A DNA stretch of 64,000 bases from Clostridia bacterium (GTDB lineage Bacteria > Bacillota > Clostridia > Christensenellales > Aristaeellaceae): contig JAFSOC010000014.1 of the NCBI GenBank assembly GCA_017447185.1, positions 1-64,000 of the forward strand, written 5' to 3'. A program made the translations under genes and the position numbers. This document shows, one piece after another, positions 1 to 13,400 of the stretch (position 1 is the stretch's first letter; each line of letters starts with the position of its first letter). Below the pieces are notes generated by a model that did no database searches, was not told the origin of the DNA, and saw only the letters and a program-made list of their open reading frames with translations.

Positions 1-1396
1 CGGGCACTTCCACCGGTTCCTCTGCCGGAGTCTGCAGCGTTGCCGCAGGTTCTTCCTTCGGAGTCTCCGGCGCTGCCGCAGCCGGTTCCTCCGCGTTCTC
101 CGGTTCCGGTGTCTCTGCCTCCTCCCCGGGCGCTTCCGCCAGTTCCTCCGCCGGGGTTTCCATCTCTTCCGCAGCCGGTTCCTCCGGGGTCTCCTCTTCC
201 GTTGCTGCCGGTTCCTCCACGGGTTCTTCCTCAGGTTCCCCGTCCGGGACCTGCGGCACTTCCGCGGGTTCTTCCGCCGGGGTTTCCGCCTCTTCCGCAG
301 CCGGTTCCTCCGGGGTCTCCTCTTCCGTTGCTGCCGGTTCCTCCCCGGGTTCTTCCGCAGCTTCCTCTTCCGGGTCCTGCGGAGCTTCCGCAGGTTCCTC
401 CGCCGGGATTTCCGCCTCTTCCGCGGCCGGTTCCTCCGGGGTCTCTTCTTCCGTTGCTTCCGGTTCCTCCCCGGGTTCTTCCGCAGCTTCCTCTTCCGGG
501 TCCTGCGGCGCTTCCGCGGGCTCTTCCTGCAGCTCTTCCTGTTCTGCTTCTTCCGCTGCTTCCCCGGGCATGTTCTCCGCCGGCACAGTGTCATCTGTCA
601 GGGGACCGGACTTCCCGGCAGAGGACTCCGTTTTTCCGCAGGCCGGTACTTCGGAAAGTTTCCAGCAGTCTTCCCCGTGCTGATGTCCGGGATCGATCAC
701 TGTCACCGTTTCAATCCAGTTTTCTGCGCCGGAGGTAAATACAGGGACTTCCGTCTTTCCGCAAACCAGTTTTTTCTCTCCGTCCTCTCCGGTCCGATAG
801 CAGTCCCCGGAATGCCGGTGGGTACTGACAAGTTTGCTGCAGATCAGTTTCTTTTCGGTCTCATAGCATTCTTCGCCATGCCTGTGGGCTTCCCGTTCAG
901 TCTCGGTACAGATCAGCATTCCGTCTTCCGCAAAGCATGCCTCACTGTGCGCATGACCTTCCGTTTCCTCTCTTTCACAGATCAGGATCCGAACCGTTTC
1001 ATAGCATTCATCCGTATGCCGGTGGGGTTTCGATTCTTCCAGTCCGCAGACCGTATTTCCGTTCTCATCCAGGCAGAATTCGTTATGGGTATGGTAATAG
1101 ACATTTTCCGCGTATCCGCAGGTCAGTTCACCCTCCGTATAGCAGCTGCCGCTGTGATGATGGACGTGAAACCCGGAAACATACTCCCTTCGGATTTCCG
1201 TCACAGGTTCTTTCTCTTCCTGGCCGCAAATCAAAATCCGCTCATAACATTCAGGCGTGCAAACATGTTCTTCCGGTTCCTGCCGGAAGGTCATAGCAGT
1301 TTTCTCTTCTGCGATGGCCGCAGGGCCTCCGGCGGACAGCACCGCCAGTGCGGCCGCCATTGAAAGCACCCGCCGAAAGCGTTGGTTTTGCTTCAT
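1..1396 (-). CDS. Secreted His/Cys-repeat surface protein, 3' end outside window
   Basis: The frame is open from the ATG at 1396 to the window edge, giving at least 465 residues. Residues 1-29 are a Sec signal peptide with a basic MKQNQRFRR start, an Ala/Leu core and a likely cut after AIA. Residues 43-255 carry about eight units of the form HxHxxxCY followed 6-10 residues later by LxCG or IC, for example HRHTDECY at 125-132. From about residue 265 the chain is very acidic and Pro-rich, with 42-residue tandem repeats. The ATG at 1408 directly abuts AGGAG, so the ATG at 1396, 12 nt away, is the better start. It lies 68 nt downstream of the giant adhesin gene on the same strand and is probably co-transcribed. 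Similar His/Cys motifs occur at the N-termini of large Cna-B or Big-domain surface proteins of gut Firmicutes (family knowledge). The C-terminal anchor is not visible. Confidence 0.75.
   Translation of the reverse strand, partial: MKQNQRFRRVLSMAAALAVLSAGGPAAIAEEKTAMTFRQEPEEHVCTPECYERILICGQEEKEPVTEIRREYVSGFHVHHHSGSCYTEGELTCGYAENVYYHTHNEFCLDENGNTVCGLEESKPHRHTDECYETVRILICEREETEGHAHSEACFAEDGMLICTETEREAHRHGEECYETEKKLICSKLVSTHRHSGDCYRTGEDGEKKLVCGKTEVPVFTSGAENWIETVTVIDPGHQHGEDCWKLSEVPACGKTESSAGKSGPLTDDTVPAENMPGEAAEEAEQEELQEEPAEAPQDPEEEAAEEPGEEPEATEEETPEEPAAEEAEIPAEEPAEAPQDPEEEAAEEPGEEPAATEEETPEEPAAEEAETPAEEPAEVPQVPDGEPEEEPVEEPAATEEETPEEPAAEEMETPAEELAEAPGEEAETPEPENAEEPAAAAPETPKEEPAATLQTPAEEPVEVP
174..552. 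repeat. 126-bp tandem repeat, three copies
   Basis: The segment starting gccggttcctccggggtc recurs at 174, 300 and 426, an exact 126-bp period. It encodes 42-residue Glu/Pro/Ala-rich units in the His/Cys-repeat protein. The copies are nearly identical at DNA level, so recombination could change their number. Shorter, more diverged units continue toward position 1. Confidence 0.85.
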
Positions 1397-1464
1397 CGTC
1401 AGATTCATCTCCTGTCTGTTATGCTGCCGGATGGTTCATTTCCTCAGCCGGCATTCTCCCGGGA

Positions 1465-4400
1465 TTACATGGCTGTGGCCGGTGCTTCCTCCACGGGATA
1501 CCATACGCCGTCGATGCATACGTATTCGTTTCCGGCGATATCGAAAGCTTTGTTTTCGTCTTCGGGTTCCGCCCAGATTTCCTGGTCTTTCCTGATGGTG
1601 ACCACCGGCTTGCCCTCCCGGATATTTTCAATCCGGACATAGCTGGACTCAAAGATATCCCCGTCAAAAACGGCTTCATAGAATCCGCCCAGCAGGCTTA
1701 CGGTACCGTCCGTTCCGTCACACATGGCAAGGATGTGATCGCCGAGGGAATAAGCCGGAAGATCCGCCCCTTCCAGGGTGAAACTCCGCAGGGTGATCCG
1801 GATCGCCAGGGGCAGAACGATATCCCAGTCTTCCAGAATATTGGTCACAATCTTGATAATGCTCTTTTGTCCTTCGGGTGTATCGAACAGCATGCAGTGA
1901 TATTTCTCTTCACCGTTCATGTCAGAATCGCTGTCCCGGTACAGATACATGGATTCAGCCACCGGTTCAGCGCCCTCGGCCATCATGTTCCCGCTGGTCC
2001 GGAAAATCTTCATCTCATCTGTTTCCCTGTTCACCAGCATGAAGTAAAGGGGCGTTTCCCCGTTCGGTGCGGTTTCCGGTGTCAGTCCCAGCCAGAAGCG
2101 GGTCCAGCCCTCTGCCTCCCCGTCCTCCGTTATTCCGCCCACAATGGTGCCTTCCGGAAGCGTATCGCCTTCGGTCAGTGCAACCGCGTTGATCTCTTCC
2201 TGATCGGCGCTCAGTATGCAGATGTAGCCTTCCGTCAGTTTTTCCATCATCCATGCAGCGGAAACCTCATGCATGTACAGTTCGTAATCGGACATGGAGG
2301 GCAGTGTCAGAACGCCGGTCTTCATATCCAGGGATCCTGTACTGCCAACGGGAATGACCGGTTCATCGAAAGCCCGCTTTGTCAGGGCTGTGATGATATC
2401 CGCATATTGGTTTTCGCCGTTCCCCAGCACATCCCCGTACAGGACATCCGCAATGTACTCCACTTTATATTCTGCACTTGTATACAGCCGTGAAGAATTC
2501 GGCAGCAGCAGGACTTCCTGGAAGGTTCTTCCGTTGGTCCACAACCGGTATTCCCTGAGTTTATCTTCTTCCAGCCGGACATCCCTTGTCAGCAGCACCT
2601 GCAGATCCAGCGTATAGATTCTGCCGGCAGCGATATAGTCCTCCTCGCCGTACCGGGCTTTTGTAATTCCGTTCAGTTTGGCCGTTGCCGCCAGGATATC
2701 ATTCAGCGGAGACAGCGCTTTGCTGAATGCGCCTTGCTTGTCTGCCCGGTAGGCGTTGGGGTCAATCGTGTTGCCCTGGCCTTCCCCGCAGAAGTCACAG
2801 CGGTGTTTTGCCGCGCCCCAGGAGAAGCTCTCACTGTCCTTTCCGCTGGAAGCAAGCTTTTCATACCGGGAATCCAGTGTGTAATGAATCGCATCGCTGG
2901 GATGCACCGCGGTATGTGTAAACTGTCCCCGCACGGATACGGTATTGGTATCGGTGCTTCGGATCTGATTGAAGGAACTGCCGGAAATCACGGCATCCGC
3001 GTTTGCGGAGCAGAGCAGAGCGAAAGAAGCCGCATCCGCCTTCGCGTACAGGTAAGGTCTTTCACTGTCCTGCCCGTTCCAGGCCAGCAGCGTGATTCCG
3101 CTGGCAACTCTGGACTGCAGGGTTGCATTGTCAACCCAGATAGTGTTCTGCAGATCGGCGCTGATTTCAGACCAGGCATCGCTCCAGCCGCCAAGGGCGG
3201 AGCCGTCTGCCCTGGATTCCGCCTTCGCCCGCAGGCCTGCATTATTGGTTTCGATATGAATCGCTCCCCGGTCGCTCTGAATCTGAATCTGAGCGGCGGT
3301 TTCCCCTGCCTCAGGCTTTTTGAAGAGAATGACCGAAGAGAAATGCAGCCGGTTGACAGCCGACGCTTCGGGTTTGACGCCGGCGCCTTTGGCCTTCGCC
3401 GTGGCGTGGGCATAAACTCCGTACCCCTGGCTGTCATCCGCTTCAATCTGTGCATCCTTCTTTTCCGGATACTGATTGCTTTCCTGCTGGGCTGCATTGC
3501 TGGCGTCCGTAATCTCCTGCAGTTTTGCCTTCCGTTCTGCTTCATGGGCAGCCATCGCCTTCTGCGCAGCTTCCTCATCCTCATCTGACGCTTCCTCTTC
3601 CTTCTGTCCGTCAATCGGGAGGGCTTCGTCATCGTCCGGGCTGCCCTTCTCCAGAAGGTTGGCATCATCCTTGGCAAGACGGCTGGTGGCTCGGGCCAGA
3701 AGGTTCAGGTCCATTGCAGAGAAGATCTGCACGCCCTGATCGATCGTAATCTGGTTAACAGAGGTGATCTCGTTGGTTGCGGTAGCCTCGCCGATCGCCA
3801 CCAGGCCGCCGGCCTTGACATAGCTGTCCGCCACAATGTTGTCCTCGTCACCGGAAATGGAAGCGATGGTCACCTGACCGGTCCGGGTCTGAAGCATACT
3901 GTTTTTATCCAGATAGATGGTCATCTGCCGGTCAATTTTATTCGCGGCATCCACCACTTCACCCGCGATCACGCCTGCGCCCTTCAGCTTGCTCATGGCC
4001 TGAGCCCGGGTGTTGGTGGTGCCCAGAATGCTGATGTCGCCCGCATCGGCCGTCAGGGATGTTCCCTGACCGATATCAATGGCATTCCGGTCGGTAATGC
4101 TGTTTTGGCCCTTCATGCTGTTATAGTCGAAGGCCAGACCCAGACTGGATGCATCGATGGTGGACTTGGCACCTGCAATGGAGTCGCTGCTCACATTCAG
4201 GCTGCCGCTGCTGGCGTTGAGTTTCGCATTGCTGCCGATCAGCACGCCTGTGTTGTACCAGGATTCAGTAGGGATGGAGGCGACTTTAACGCCCACCAGC
4301 GTATACTGAGTCTTCTTCACAAATTCCGTCACAGCAAATCCGCTGTTCATGGCCCAGAGGTCCAGGGTATCCCCGCTGTTCAGCACCGTATCGTCGCCGA

Positions 4401-7400
4401 TCAGCACCATGGCGGTCTGGTTATCGTCTTTGCTGCCGACGCCCGCATAGATATTGGAGACATTCACGTCCAGTCCGAAGGTGTAGGTTCCGGGAGCCGT
4501 GCCTTCTGCCCGGGCTGTTGTGCTGCCGATTGCGCTGATATTGCTCTTTCCGGCCACATTCGCGGTCAGCCCGGAAAGAACGCTGTTGAAGCTGTCCCCG
4601 GTGGCAGCCCTGGAATCCAGACCGCTGCCGGTGGCCAGTCCGATTTCAACTCCCAGACTGGTCACAGCTTCCGCCTTTGTCTGTCCGTTATTTTCCATGC
4701 CGGTCATCACATTCAGGGTATCGGCGTTCAGTACGCTGGACGCACTGCTTCCGCCGCGGATCATGGCAGTGGAGTCCAGGTTCTCCTTGGCCCGCGCCCA
4801 GTTCACATCCACGTTGACCAGCTTGATGTCGAATTCGTCTTCGGAAGCCCCGCCGGTCATGCCTACCGTGGCAGTGGTCTCGGCCGTCTTTCCGACGCTC
4901 GCGACGCTGACGCTCTTCGCAGTTAACGTTGCCTGATCCAGTTCGATATCCGCTGCCTGCTTCATGGATCCGTTTGCATTGGCAATATCCACGCCGATCG
5001 CCACGCCCGATACTGTCAGTTTGGCGGAGCGCACAATGGCGTTTGTCCGGGCTGACCCGGAAGCAATGACATTCACATTGCCCGCGCTGGCCGTTCCGCC
5101 TGCGGCATACAGCTGAGCGCCTGCGTATGCAGTATTCTTCGCCAATGCCAGGTTGACCGCCAGTTCAGCTGCGTCAACCCGGATCCCGCCCAGCGAAGGA
5201 GTCACATCCGTATCGGTGGAAATGTCGTAGCCGGTGTTTACGGTAATATCTCCGGCTTTGAAATCACCGCCGAACTTCACTGTAGTATCGAATACATCCT
5301 GGCTGTACGCTCCGCCGATCATCGCGCCGATGGCGATTCCGGCCGCGGTCGCATTTTCAATTTTGGAAGCCGTTTCGTCTGAGGCACTATTGGTTGCGCG
5401 GAGTTCCGCCCCGTCAAGATTTGACCGGAGTCCCAGGTCCACGTTAATCAGGGAATGCGTCCGGCCGTAGGCCAGTACCACATTGCCCGTAACAGTCACC
5501 AGGGAACCGTTGCCCGTCAGGGCATGAGCCTTTGTGGACGCCTTCTGGGTCGCATCAAAGGCTGCCGCGTGGCGGACGGTCAGCAGGTCCGCCTTGACGT
5601 TGGTTCTGGAATCCGCATTGTTCATGGCCACAACAGCTGTTCCGGTTGCTGCCGTTAAGGGAGCAATCGTCAGTCCCGTTACATCAGCCCGGGTGCTGTT
5701 CTCGCCGTGTCCGTGAACGGTCAGATCTCCGCCAACACTGATTTCCAGGTTGCTGTCCAGGGTCGCCTCGTTCAGGGATGTATTCCGGGCCACCGCCGCG
5801 TTCAGTCCCACGGCAATCAGGCCGATATCACCGGAAACGGTTTCCGCTACCGCTTCGGTACGGTTGCTGTCCTTTCCAGCGCCGGTCCGGACGGTCAGGT
5901 CCTTGCTTACAACAGCCCGGGTGTTTTCAAAAATCGCCCGGTTCCTGGCCCGGATATCCGCGTAGTTTACGCTAAGGCCGATGGCAGCAACTCCTGCATT
6001 CAGCTTTGCCATGCTGGCGGAAACTGTGCCCGCCAGATCGGAGGTAACGCTGGCGCTTCCCGCGGTCAGATCCGCATTGGTCAGCTTTGCGGCCGCTTCT
6101 GTTTCATTCAGAGCCAGCAGTACGTTTCCGCCAATGGCAATTCCGCCTCCGGCCACATTCAGTGCCAGAGGAATCGCCGATGCAGTGACTTCGTTATGGA
6201 TATTCAGTGCATCGTCCAGCGTCAGTTTTACCTGGGCTTTGTCCTGCTCACCGACTTCCGTATTGATCTTTGCGTTCACCTGGGACACTGCGGCGCTCAG
6301 CAGAACCGCCGGAGTTACAGGATCTGCGCTGACGGAGAAACCCATCAGATAAGAGTCTGCGGCAGTAGCGGATTTTCCGTTCACGTTCAGGCTGGCCGCT
6401 TTGATTTCCGTTCCTCCCCGCACCTTCGTATCCTGGGTCATCCGGTTAATCGCCAGCGCCAGACCGGCGTTGACGGCGATTGTTCCCACGCTGGCCGATG
6501 TGCTCAGCACGGTCTGATCCACGGTCGTATCCGTGACCACTGATACATTCTTTCCCTGAAGATGGGTGTTTTCACTGATTTCAGCCTTCACGCTTCCCTG
6601 GCTTTGGGCAAAGGCAGCGGACGCCGCCGCCGCGACGGAACCGCCGGCCGCCACCGCTACGTTCAGTGCTTTGACACTTCCATAGTTCTGGCCTGCGGCC
6701 ACCTTCACGTCGCCAGCCGCATTCACCTTGCCGCCCAGCACCGCTTCTGTCACATTGTCCGTCAGAGCCATTGCCACGCTTACAGCAAGACCTGTCGAAC
6801 CGACGCCTGCCGCTCCGCTGACAACCCGCAGGCCGTTACTGGAGGGATCCACCGCATCCGTCAGCTTCGCAAGCGCTTCATCCCGGGAAGCCGCTTCCTC
6901 TCCGGGCTTTCCGGCGGCGGAATTCGCGGTAATCGTAATGCCGTTGCTGCCGATCTTGTTCAGTTCACCAAGACTGGAAGCGGAAACATGGCTGCGGAGT
7001 TTCGCTGCCGCCAGACTGATTCCCGCGCCTACAGATCCGGCCCCGATGGAAACGCCCACCAGATCCGCTGTGATTTCCTGGTTTGCTGCCACGTTCACGC
7101 CGGCAGCTTCCCGGATCACCGCATCCTGCGTGATCCGCGCGATCACCGCGTCGGAGGGATCCTCTCCTTCATAGGTGTAGGTGTTGATTTGTCTGGCATT
7201 CTGCACGTCCGTGGAATCAGTCGCTTCCTGATCCTCGCCGCGCATTTTTTCGCCTTTGTCGTCGTATTTTCCGTTATCAAAATCCTTGCTCACATAGCCG
7301 GAAGAAACATCAATGCTGCCGGTCTTTGTTCCGTTCCCGTCCTTTTCGGCGGTGCCGACGCCTTCCTTGCTCATGACGTGGCCGTCGCCTTCCAGACCGG

Positions 7401-10400
7401 TTCCGGCGTTCTTCAGATCCTCATCGGCAAAGCCGTTCCCGGGGTCTTCTCCGGCAACAGGCTTTTGATAGTTCCCGGCCAGTCCGGCCACCTTGTCGTA
7501 ATCAAAGATCTTCTCATCCCGGTTGTCCGCGTTGCCGTAAACGATCATATCGGCGGCATCCTGGCTCAGTTTGGTTCCCGCAGCCAGAATCAGCACAGAC
7601 AGACCGGCGGAATTCGATCCCGCCGCGATGTTGGCAACAATATTGCTGACATTGTGCTTCGCGTCCGCTTTCACGTTGACCGATCCGGCCTTTGCGTCTG
7701 CCGCTCCTCCCAGTTCAGCCGTCACATTGCTGTTCAGAAGGCTGACCACGCCGTTGACTGCAGTCGTCAATCCTGTCACAGACGCAGCCACGGCTGCGCT
7801 CCGGCTCTTCAGTCCGTAGCTTCCGTCCGCTTCAATGTTCAGGTTCTTCCCGGCTGAAAGGTCGCTCTGGCTTTCCGCCACAGCCTTCGCCGTATCCTTG
7901 CTGATCAGCAGGTTCACTGCACCGGAAAGTCCCAGTCCCACAGCGACTGCTGCGCCGATGGTATACTGATTGATATCCTTGATCGATTCCGCGTGAATCG
8001 TCACATCTTCGGCGGCATTCACCTTCGTGCCTTTCAGCACCCTGGCATCTGCTGTGCCTGTGAAAAGTGTAACCGTTGCCACCGGGGTGGCGGCAGCACC
8101 GTCCCCGCTGAACGCTGCGGTTCCGGCCATGTTGTAAATCGTCGCGTCATTGTTGGCTGTCAGGCTGAAGGAACCCTTTTCCGATTCGATGGTTCCCGCG
8201 GCGCTGGCTTTCACGCTGCTCTTCAGCAGCTGAACCGCCGCGCCGACATCCACGGCTGCCCCAAGCATGCCTGCGCCTGCGCTGACGGACAGCTGTTCAA
8301 GATTGTCCTCGTTTTCCGCCAGCACTTCAATGTTACGGCCAGCATGCATAACTCCTGTGACCGCCTCGACCTGTTTGGAGGCTCTCAGCAGGGTCAGGGC
8401 TGCGCCGATCCCGGAACTCCCTCCGAAATTCAGACCGCCGGCCAGCAGCTGCTGTTGGGTATAATCCGATGCCATAACACCGATATCTCCTGCCGTAGCG
8501 GTCAGGACAGCGGTATCGGTCCGGGTCAGAACCTGGTTGTTGTTTTCCATCTCAACGCCGCCGCCGGTTATTCCGGTGCCGACGGGGCTCACTGCTACGG
8601 AAGCCGCCGCCACCGCCTGGGAATCCCGTACGTTGGCGCCGGCATATACGCCGCTGATCTCCTTGCCGTATCTGGTCTTGATCGCTTCGCCCTGTCCGCC
8701 CGCGGTCAGGGAAGCACCTTCCAGAAGGGTCTGAACCTTGTTGTTTTTCTCTATATAGACATTCGTCAGTCCGGCTGCCGCGGAAACAGTGGCCAGGGCA
8801 ATCGTACCGTCCATGGCCAGGGTCTTGTCGCTGAGCCAGGATTCCATCAGCACGTTCTTTCCGCCCTTGACCGTACCTCCGGCGGTAATCCCGATGTCGT
8901 TCTCTTCCTTCATCACTAGCGCGTTCCCGCTGAGGGAAAGTCCGGAGTAGCTTCCGGTCAGCACCAGGCCGGCCAGATAGGATGTGTCATTTCCGCCGGC
9001 CCGGATCTGCGCGTTTCCTCCTGCATCCACCTGCGTGCCGCCGGCAAGGTTCACCTTCGCTTCACGGCTGAAGGTATTCATATTGAAGGATGCGCCGGCG
9101 GCCGTTCCGATCGCGCCGGCAAGACTGGCGGATCCGCTCAGCGCCCACGCGTCCGCGTTGGCGCGGATATCGGTATCTCCGGCACTCCGGACCGCCGCAT
9201 TTTCATTCAGAGTGGTCTCCGCCTTTGCTCCGGCAAAGTTCACGTTCACACCGGCGGCAATGCCAAGTCCGGAAGCGGTAGCCTGCGCAACTGCCGAAGC
9301 TACGCCGGCAATCAGCTGGCTTGCCGCATCCGCACCGACTTCCGCGTTCCCGCCGGCATTCATTTCCACGCCCTTGGCGAGCACAGTCCGGACGGTCGCT
9401 TCATCCCGGATTCCGTTGGCGGAACCGCCTCCGGCAAAGCCGGATTTACCCAGCGTGATGGCGGCATCTGCCACCAGGGCCAGCAGATCGGCATCCATCC
9501 TGGAGGTGATCCCCGCGTCCGCGCCGGCAGCCAGCTGTGTGCCCTCGCCCACTTCGCTGCGGACCGTGGCCTTGTTGAACAGAACGTTGACGCCGCCGGC
9601 AATGGCGTTTCCGGATCTGGGATCCGGGGTCGTGCTCTTGGGTTTGCCGGGAACTGGATTGCCTTTTTCGTCGGTTCCCGATTCTTCACGTTTCACAGGG
9701 TTGTTGGTAATGGACGCGCTGAGGCTTGCCGCCGCGGTTAGCACCTCCGTTTTCATTTCAGAGGAGGCTTCCTGCGTCAGCTTTCCGGCCGCGTTCACCG
9801 TACTTCCCTTGCCGGTTACTGCGCTGACCGTATCCTGGTTGGTCATCAGGGCCAGCGCCAGTCCGGCGGAGATCGTGGCAGGCGCCACAGACAGCCCGCC
9901 TGTCACCATCCGGTGGGTCGCGTTGTCGATGGCTGACAGGGCCATATCCCCGTTTTTCCCTTCCCCGTCCTGCTTGGCCAGGGTAACCTTGACTCCTTCG
10001 CCCAGCAGAGTTTCAATCGTGTTCCTGGTCTTCAGGTAGGTGAAGGACCCGCCCAGGGAGAAGGTGGAATTGGTCAGCTGTGCCGAAGCGCCGATGGCCT
10101 CTGTATAATAGTTCTGGAAAGAGAACTGGTTGATCTTGTCATACAGCTTCAGCAGCTTGCTGGCATACAGGTCGATCTGCGCGCTGTTTTCCTGCTTGTC
10201 GTCCTCCGGATCGCGGTCGTCCGTCTTGATATTGATCCTGGATTCCGCGCCTTCACCGCGCATGTTCAGCTCCGCGATGGCCTTCGCGTAGTCTTCCGCG
10301 GTCACATTCTTCTTCTCTGCGTTCAGCGTAAAGCCGGATCCCGTGATGCTCTTTCCGTCTGCCACCTTCGCCGTGACGGTGTCCTGGCTGAGAATGGTGC

Positions 10401-13400
10401 TGTTGGCAAGGCCGGCGCCGAAAGCGGTTCCCAGGGAAAGGCTTACGCCGCCGGCCCGGGCCGCCAGCCTGCTCTGGTCTGTTGCTTCCACGGCGATGTT
10501 CCCGCCCTCAATATTGCCGTTTACATCCGTGGTCGTTGTGGCTTTGGTTTTGATGAGACTGACAGACATGCCGGCTGTCACATTGCCGTTGTATCCGGAG
10601 ACGGCGCCGGAAACCGACTGGGCTGTCAGCTTGTTGATAAAGTCTTCATCCAGGTTCCGGATCGTGCTGCTCCTGAGCGTAACGTCCCCGGCCGCCTTCA
10701 GGTTTCCCTTCACGGTCACGGTGGCTTCGTTCTTGTTGTCCGCCACGGCCGCCGCGCCGGAAACGGAGTTCGACTGAAGCAGCAGGGACATGGTGGCGGA
10801 AGTTCCCACCGCCGCGAAATTGGCATTGTTGTCCGCGGTAATGCTGATCGGCCCGCCGGTGGTGGTGATATCTCCCTCAACCTTTGCCCGGGCTGTATGC
10901 TTCGCCTGGGTCAGGCCGATGGCGGCCGCCAGCTGCAGCTTGCTGCCGTAGAAGAAATTATTGACCGTATTGTAGGCTGCGCCGCCCATGGCCGCCACGG
11001 ACACGAACCCGTTCACCAGATCCATCGCGTCCGGATCTTCCTCGTTCACGTCCGTGGTAACGCCCTGGCTCTTCAGAGCGTTCACGGAGATCGGCATGCT
11101 GGCATCCGTGTCCTCGCCGCTGTCGTTGTCGTCCTCGTTCCGGTTCGCGTTCCGGTTGGCGTCCAGCCGTTCGGTCAGAACGTTTCCTTCGCCGGATTCG
11201 GCGCTTCCATCCTGCTTTTTGACCTGTCCGGGATTTTCCTCATCCGGCACCAGCCCTGCCTTGTCCGCCAGCACAGAGATATCCTGGCCCACCGCGGTAG
11301 CCACCGCCGTGGTCGTATCCCGGCTGAAGCTGCTGGCAGCCACCGTCACCGCGCCGGTCGCCGCAGCGCCGCCCATGGACACTTCGGCGCCATAGCCGGC
11401 CAGGTTCAGCGCAGTGGTGGCGCCGACTGCCGTACCCCTGCCGACGCTGAATGCGCTGGCGGTAATATTGGTAATGCTGTTTTCTTCCGCCGTCAGGGAA
11501 AGATCCCCGGCCGAGGTCACGCTGCCGCTCTGGTAACCCGTTACGTTTGTCAGGTTCCCCTTATTCATGGCAGCCTTCACGCTGGAATCCAGGGCGTCGA
11601 CCGCTGCGGAGGCATCCAGGGCGGTAACGGAGGCATCATTGGATCCGGCCGCGCTGTATATCTCTTCCTGGTGGTCCGCCCGGGCGCTGATCGTCAGGGT
11701 GCCCGCGTTAAGGCCCGTTGTCGGTTTCTCCGGGTTATCGTAACGGTCCGAAATGTGCACGGTGGTACTGTCACTGCCGGTCAGCAGGGACAGGGATACC
11801 CCGAGTCCGATGCTCCGTCCGAATTCGCTGGTCGTCCGGTCCTTGAGAGAATAGAAGGGCACGATACTGCCTTCCTCTGTTTTAATGAAGGAAGTGTTGA
11901 TCGCGACGCCGCTGTCGTTCGCGTCATTCGGCATCCGGAGATTGAACACATAGCTGTCGCTGTCCGCGGTAACCAGGGTGTACTGCGTTTCTTTGCCCGC
12001 AGCCACGCTGACATCGGGATTGATCGCAACGGTGTGCGTTTTCCCGGCGGTATCCGTATAAGCGTATTCGATATACTCCAGATGAGCGCCGTCCAGCTTC
12101 CGGATTTCAACGCGGATCGTGTCCCCTGCCCGGGCGAAAAGTTTTCCGTCTTCTGCTTCCCGGCCCTTGACATCGACCGTAACTGCTCCTTCGGGAAGCT
12201 GTACACCTTCCCCGGCAACCGGAGCGCTGAGGATAACCTCCTTCAGCACTTCTTCCGTTTCCAGGGTAAAATGCAGTTCAGCGTCCGCGGGAGCGCCCTG
12301 GACAGAGCCGGTATCGAGGTAGAGTTTTCCCTGGTCATCCGTCTGAACCTTGATCTGTTCGGTCTTTTCCGTTCCGCTGTGCCGGTCGTTATAGCTGCAT
12401 ACAGCATAGTTCACCCCGTCGTCCGCTGCCTTCAGCCGGAACCCGGGTTTCACCGTAACCAGAACCTTTTTCTTGTCTGTCCCGTCAATCTGTGCCTGGA
12501 TGCCCTTCGTAACGGTCACGGTGAAGTTTTCACCCTCCGTTACGGTCTGAGCGGAATTGGAGTCTCCCACATCCGCGTTCGCCGCGTCTGCGGAGGCGGC
12601 GTTGGTGCTGGCGCTTCCCTTGCCGTTCAGGGCGGCGGAAGCCACGTTGTTCACAAACCGGCTGCCGTCCGCTTCAAAGCGCATATCGCCGGTCACATCC
12701 ACCGTTCCGCCGTTGATCTTCCGGTTTTCCTCGGCAGCGGCGGCCAGATCATCGGCCAGCTGCTTGAACGCGGCCGCCGCATCCTTCCCATACTCGGCCT
12801 CTTTTTCCTGGACCGCGGCATTGTATTTTGCCTCTCCGTCCGGCTGGTTCCAGTTGCCGTCCGCGTCCTGGTAGTCCTTCTTGTTTACCTGGTACTTTTG
12901 GTCGCCCTTGTTCACCTTGTACTTTGAATCGTCCGGGTTAACGGTCACCTTGTCATGCCCCAGTTCAGCCGTTGTACTGAAATCGAGGTTCGTCAGAGCT
13001 GCGGAGCCGGAAATGGCCATTCCTATGGCTCCCGCGCCGGAAACCGCCTGCGTGTCCACCAGGTGGGTGCCCGCGGATCCCTTCTTTCCTTCCAGGGCGA
13101 GGTCGTAAGGATTCTTCAGCGCGGCAATCTGCGCATCGGACAGGATCACGTTCTGTTGTTCCGCAGCTTTGATGATGGTCTCCGCGATCATCGCGTCAAG
13201 ATCAGAGACGGCGGAATCCGTTTTGCCGCTCTCCTTTTCCTGGATCTTATCCAGGGCGGTGGTCACATTGCCCTCCACATCATCCTCGAAGGTTTCGTCC
13301 TGCTTAATGCCGGCTTCCTCCGCCTGGGCCTTGATCTTGGCCGCGTCCTCGCTGCTCAGGCCGGCAATCACGTCATACAGGTCCTTCGCGCTGGCAAACA

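Noticed and set aside
40-738. Pro/Leu-rich plus-strand frame at the left edge
   Set aside because: Complement of the Glu/Pro repeats of the His/Cys protein; the minus strand has a start, signal peptide and motif repeats.
1465-2600. Sortase or S-layer anchor at the C-terminus of the giant adhesin
   Set aside because: No LPXTG, hydrophobic helix with basic tail, or SLH motif is visible in the last 400 residues.
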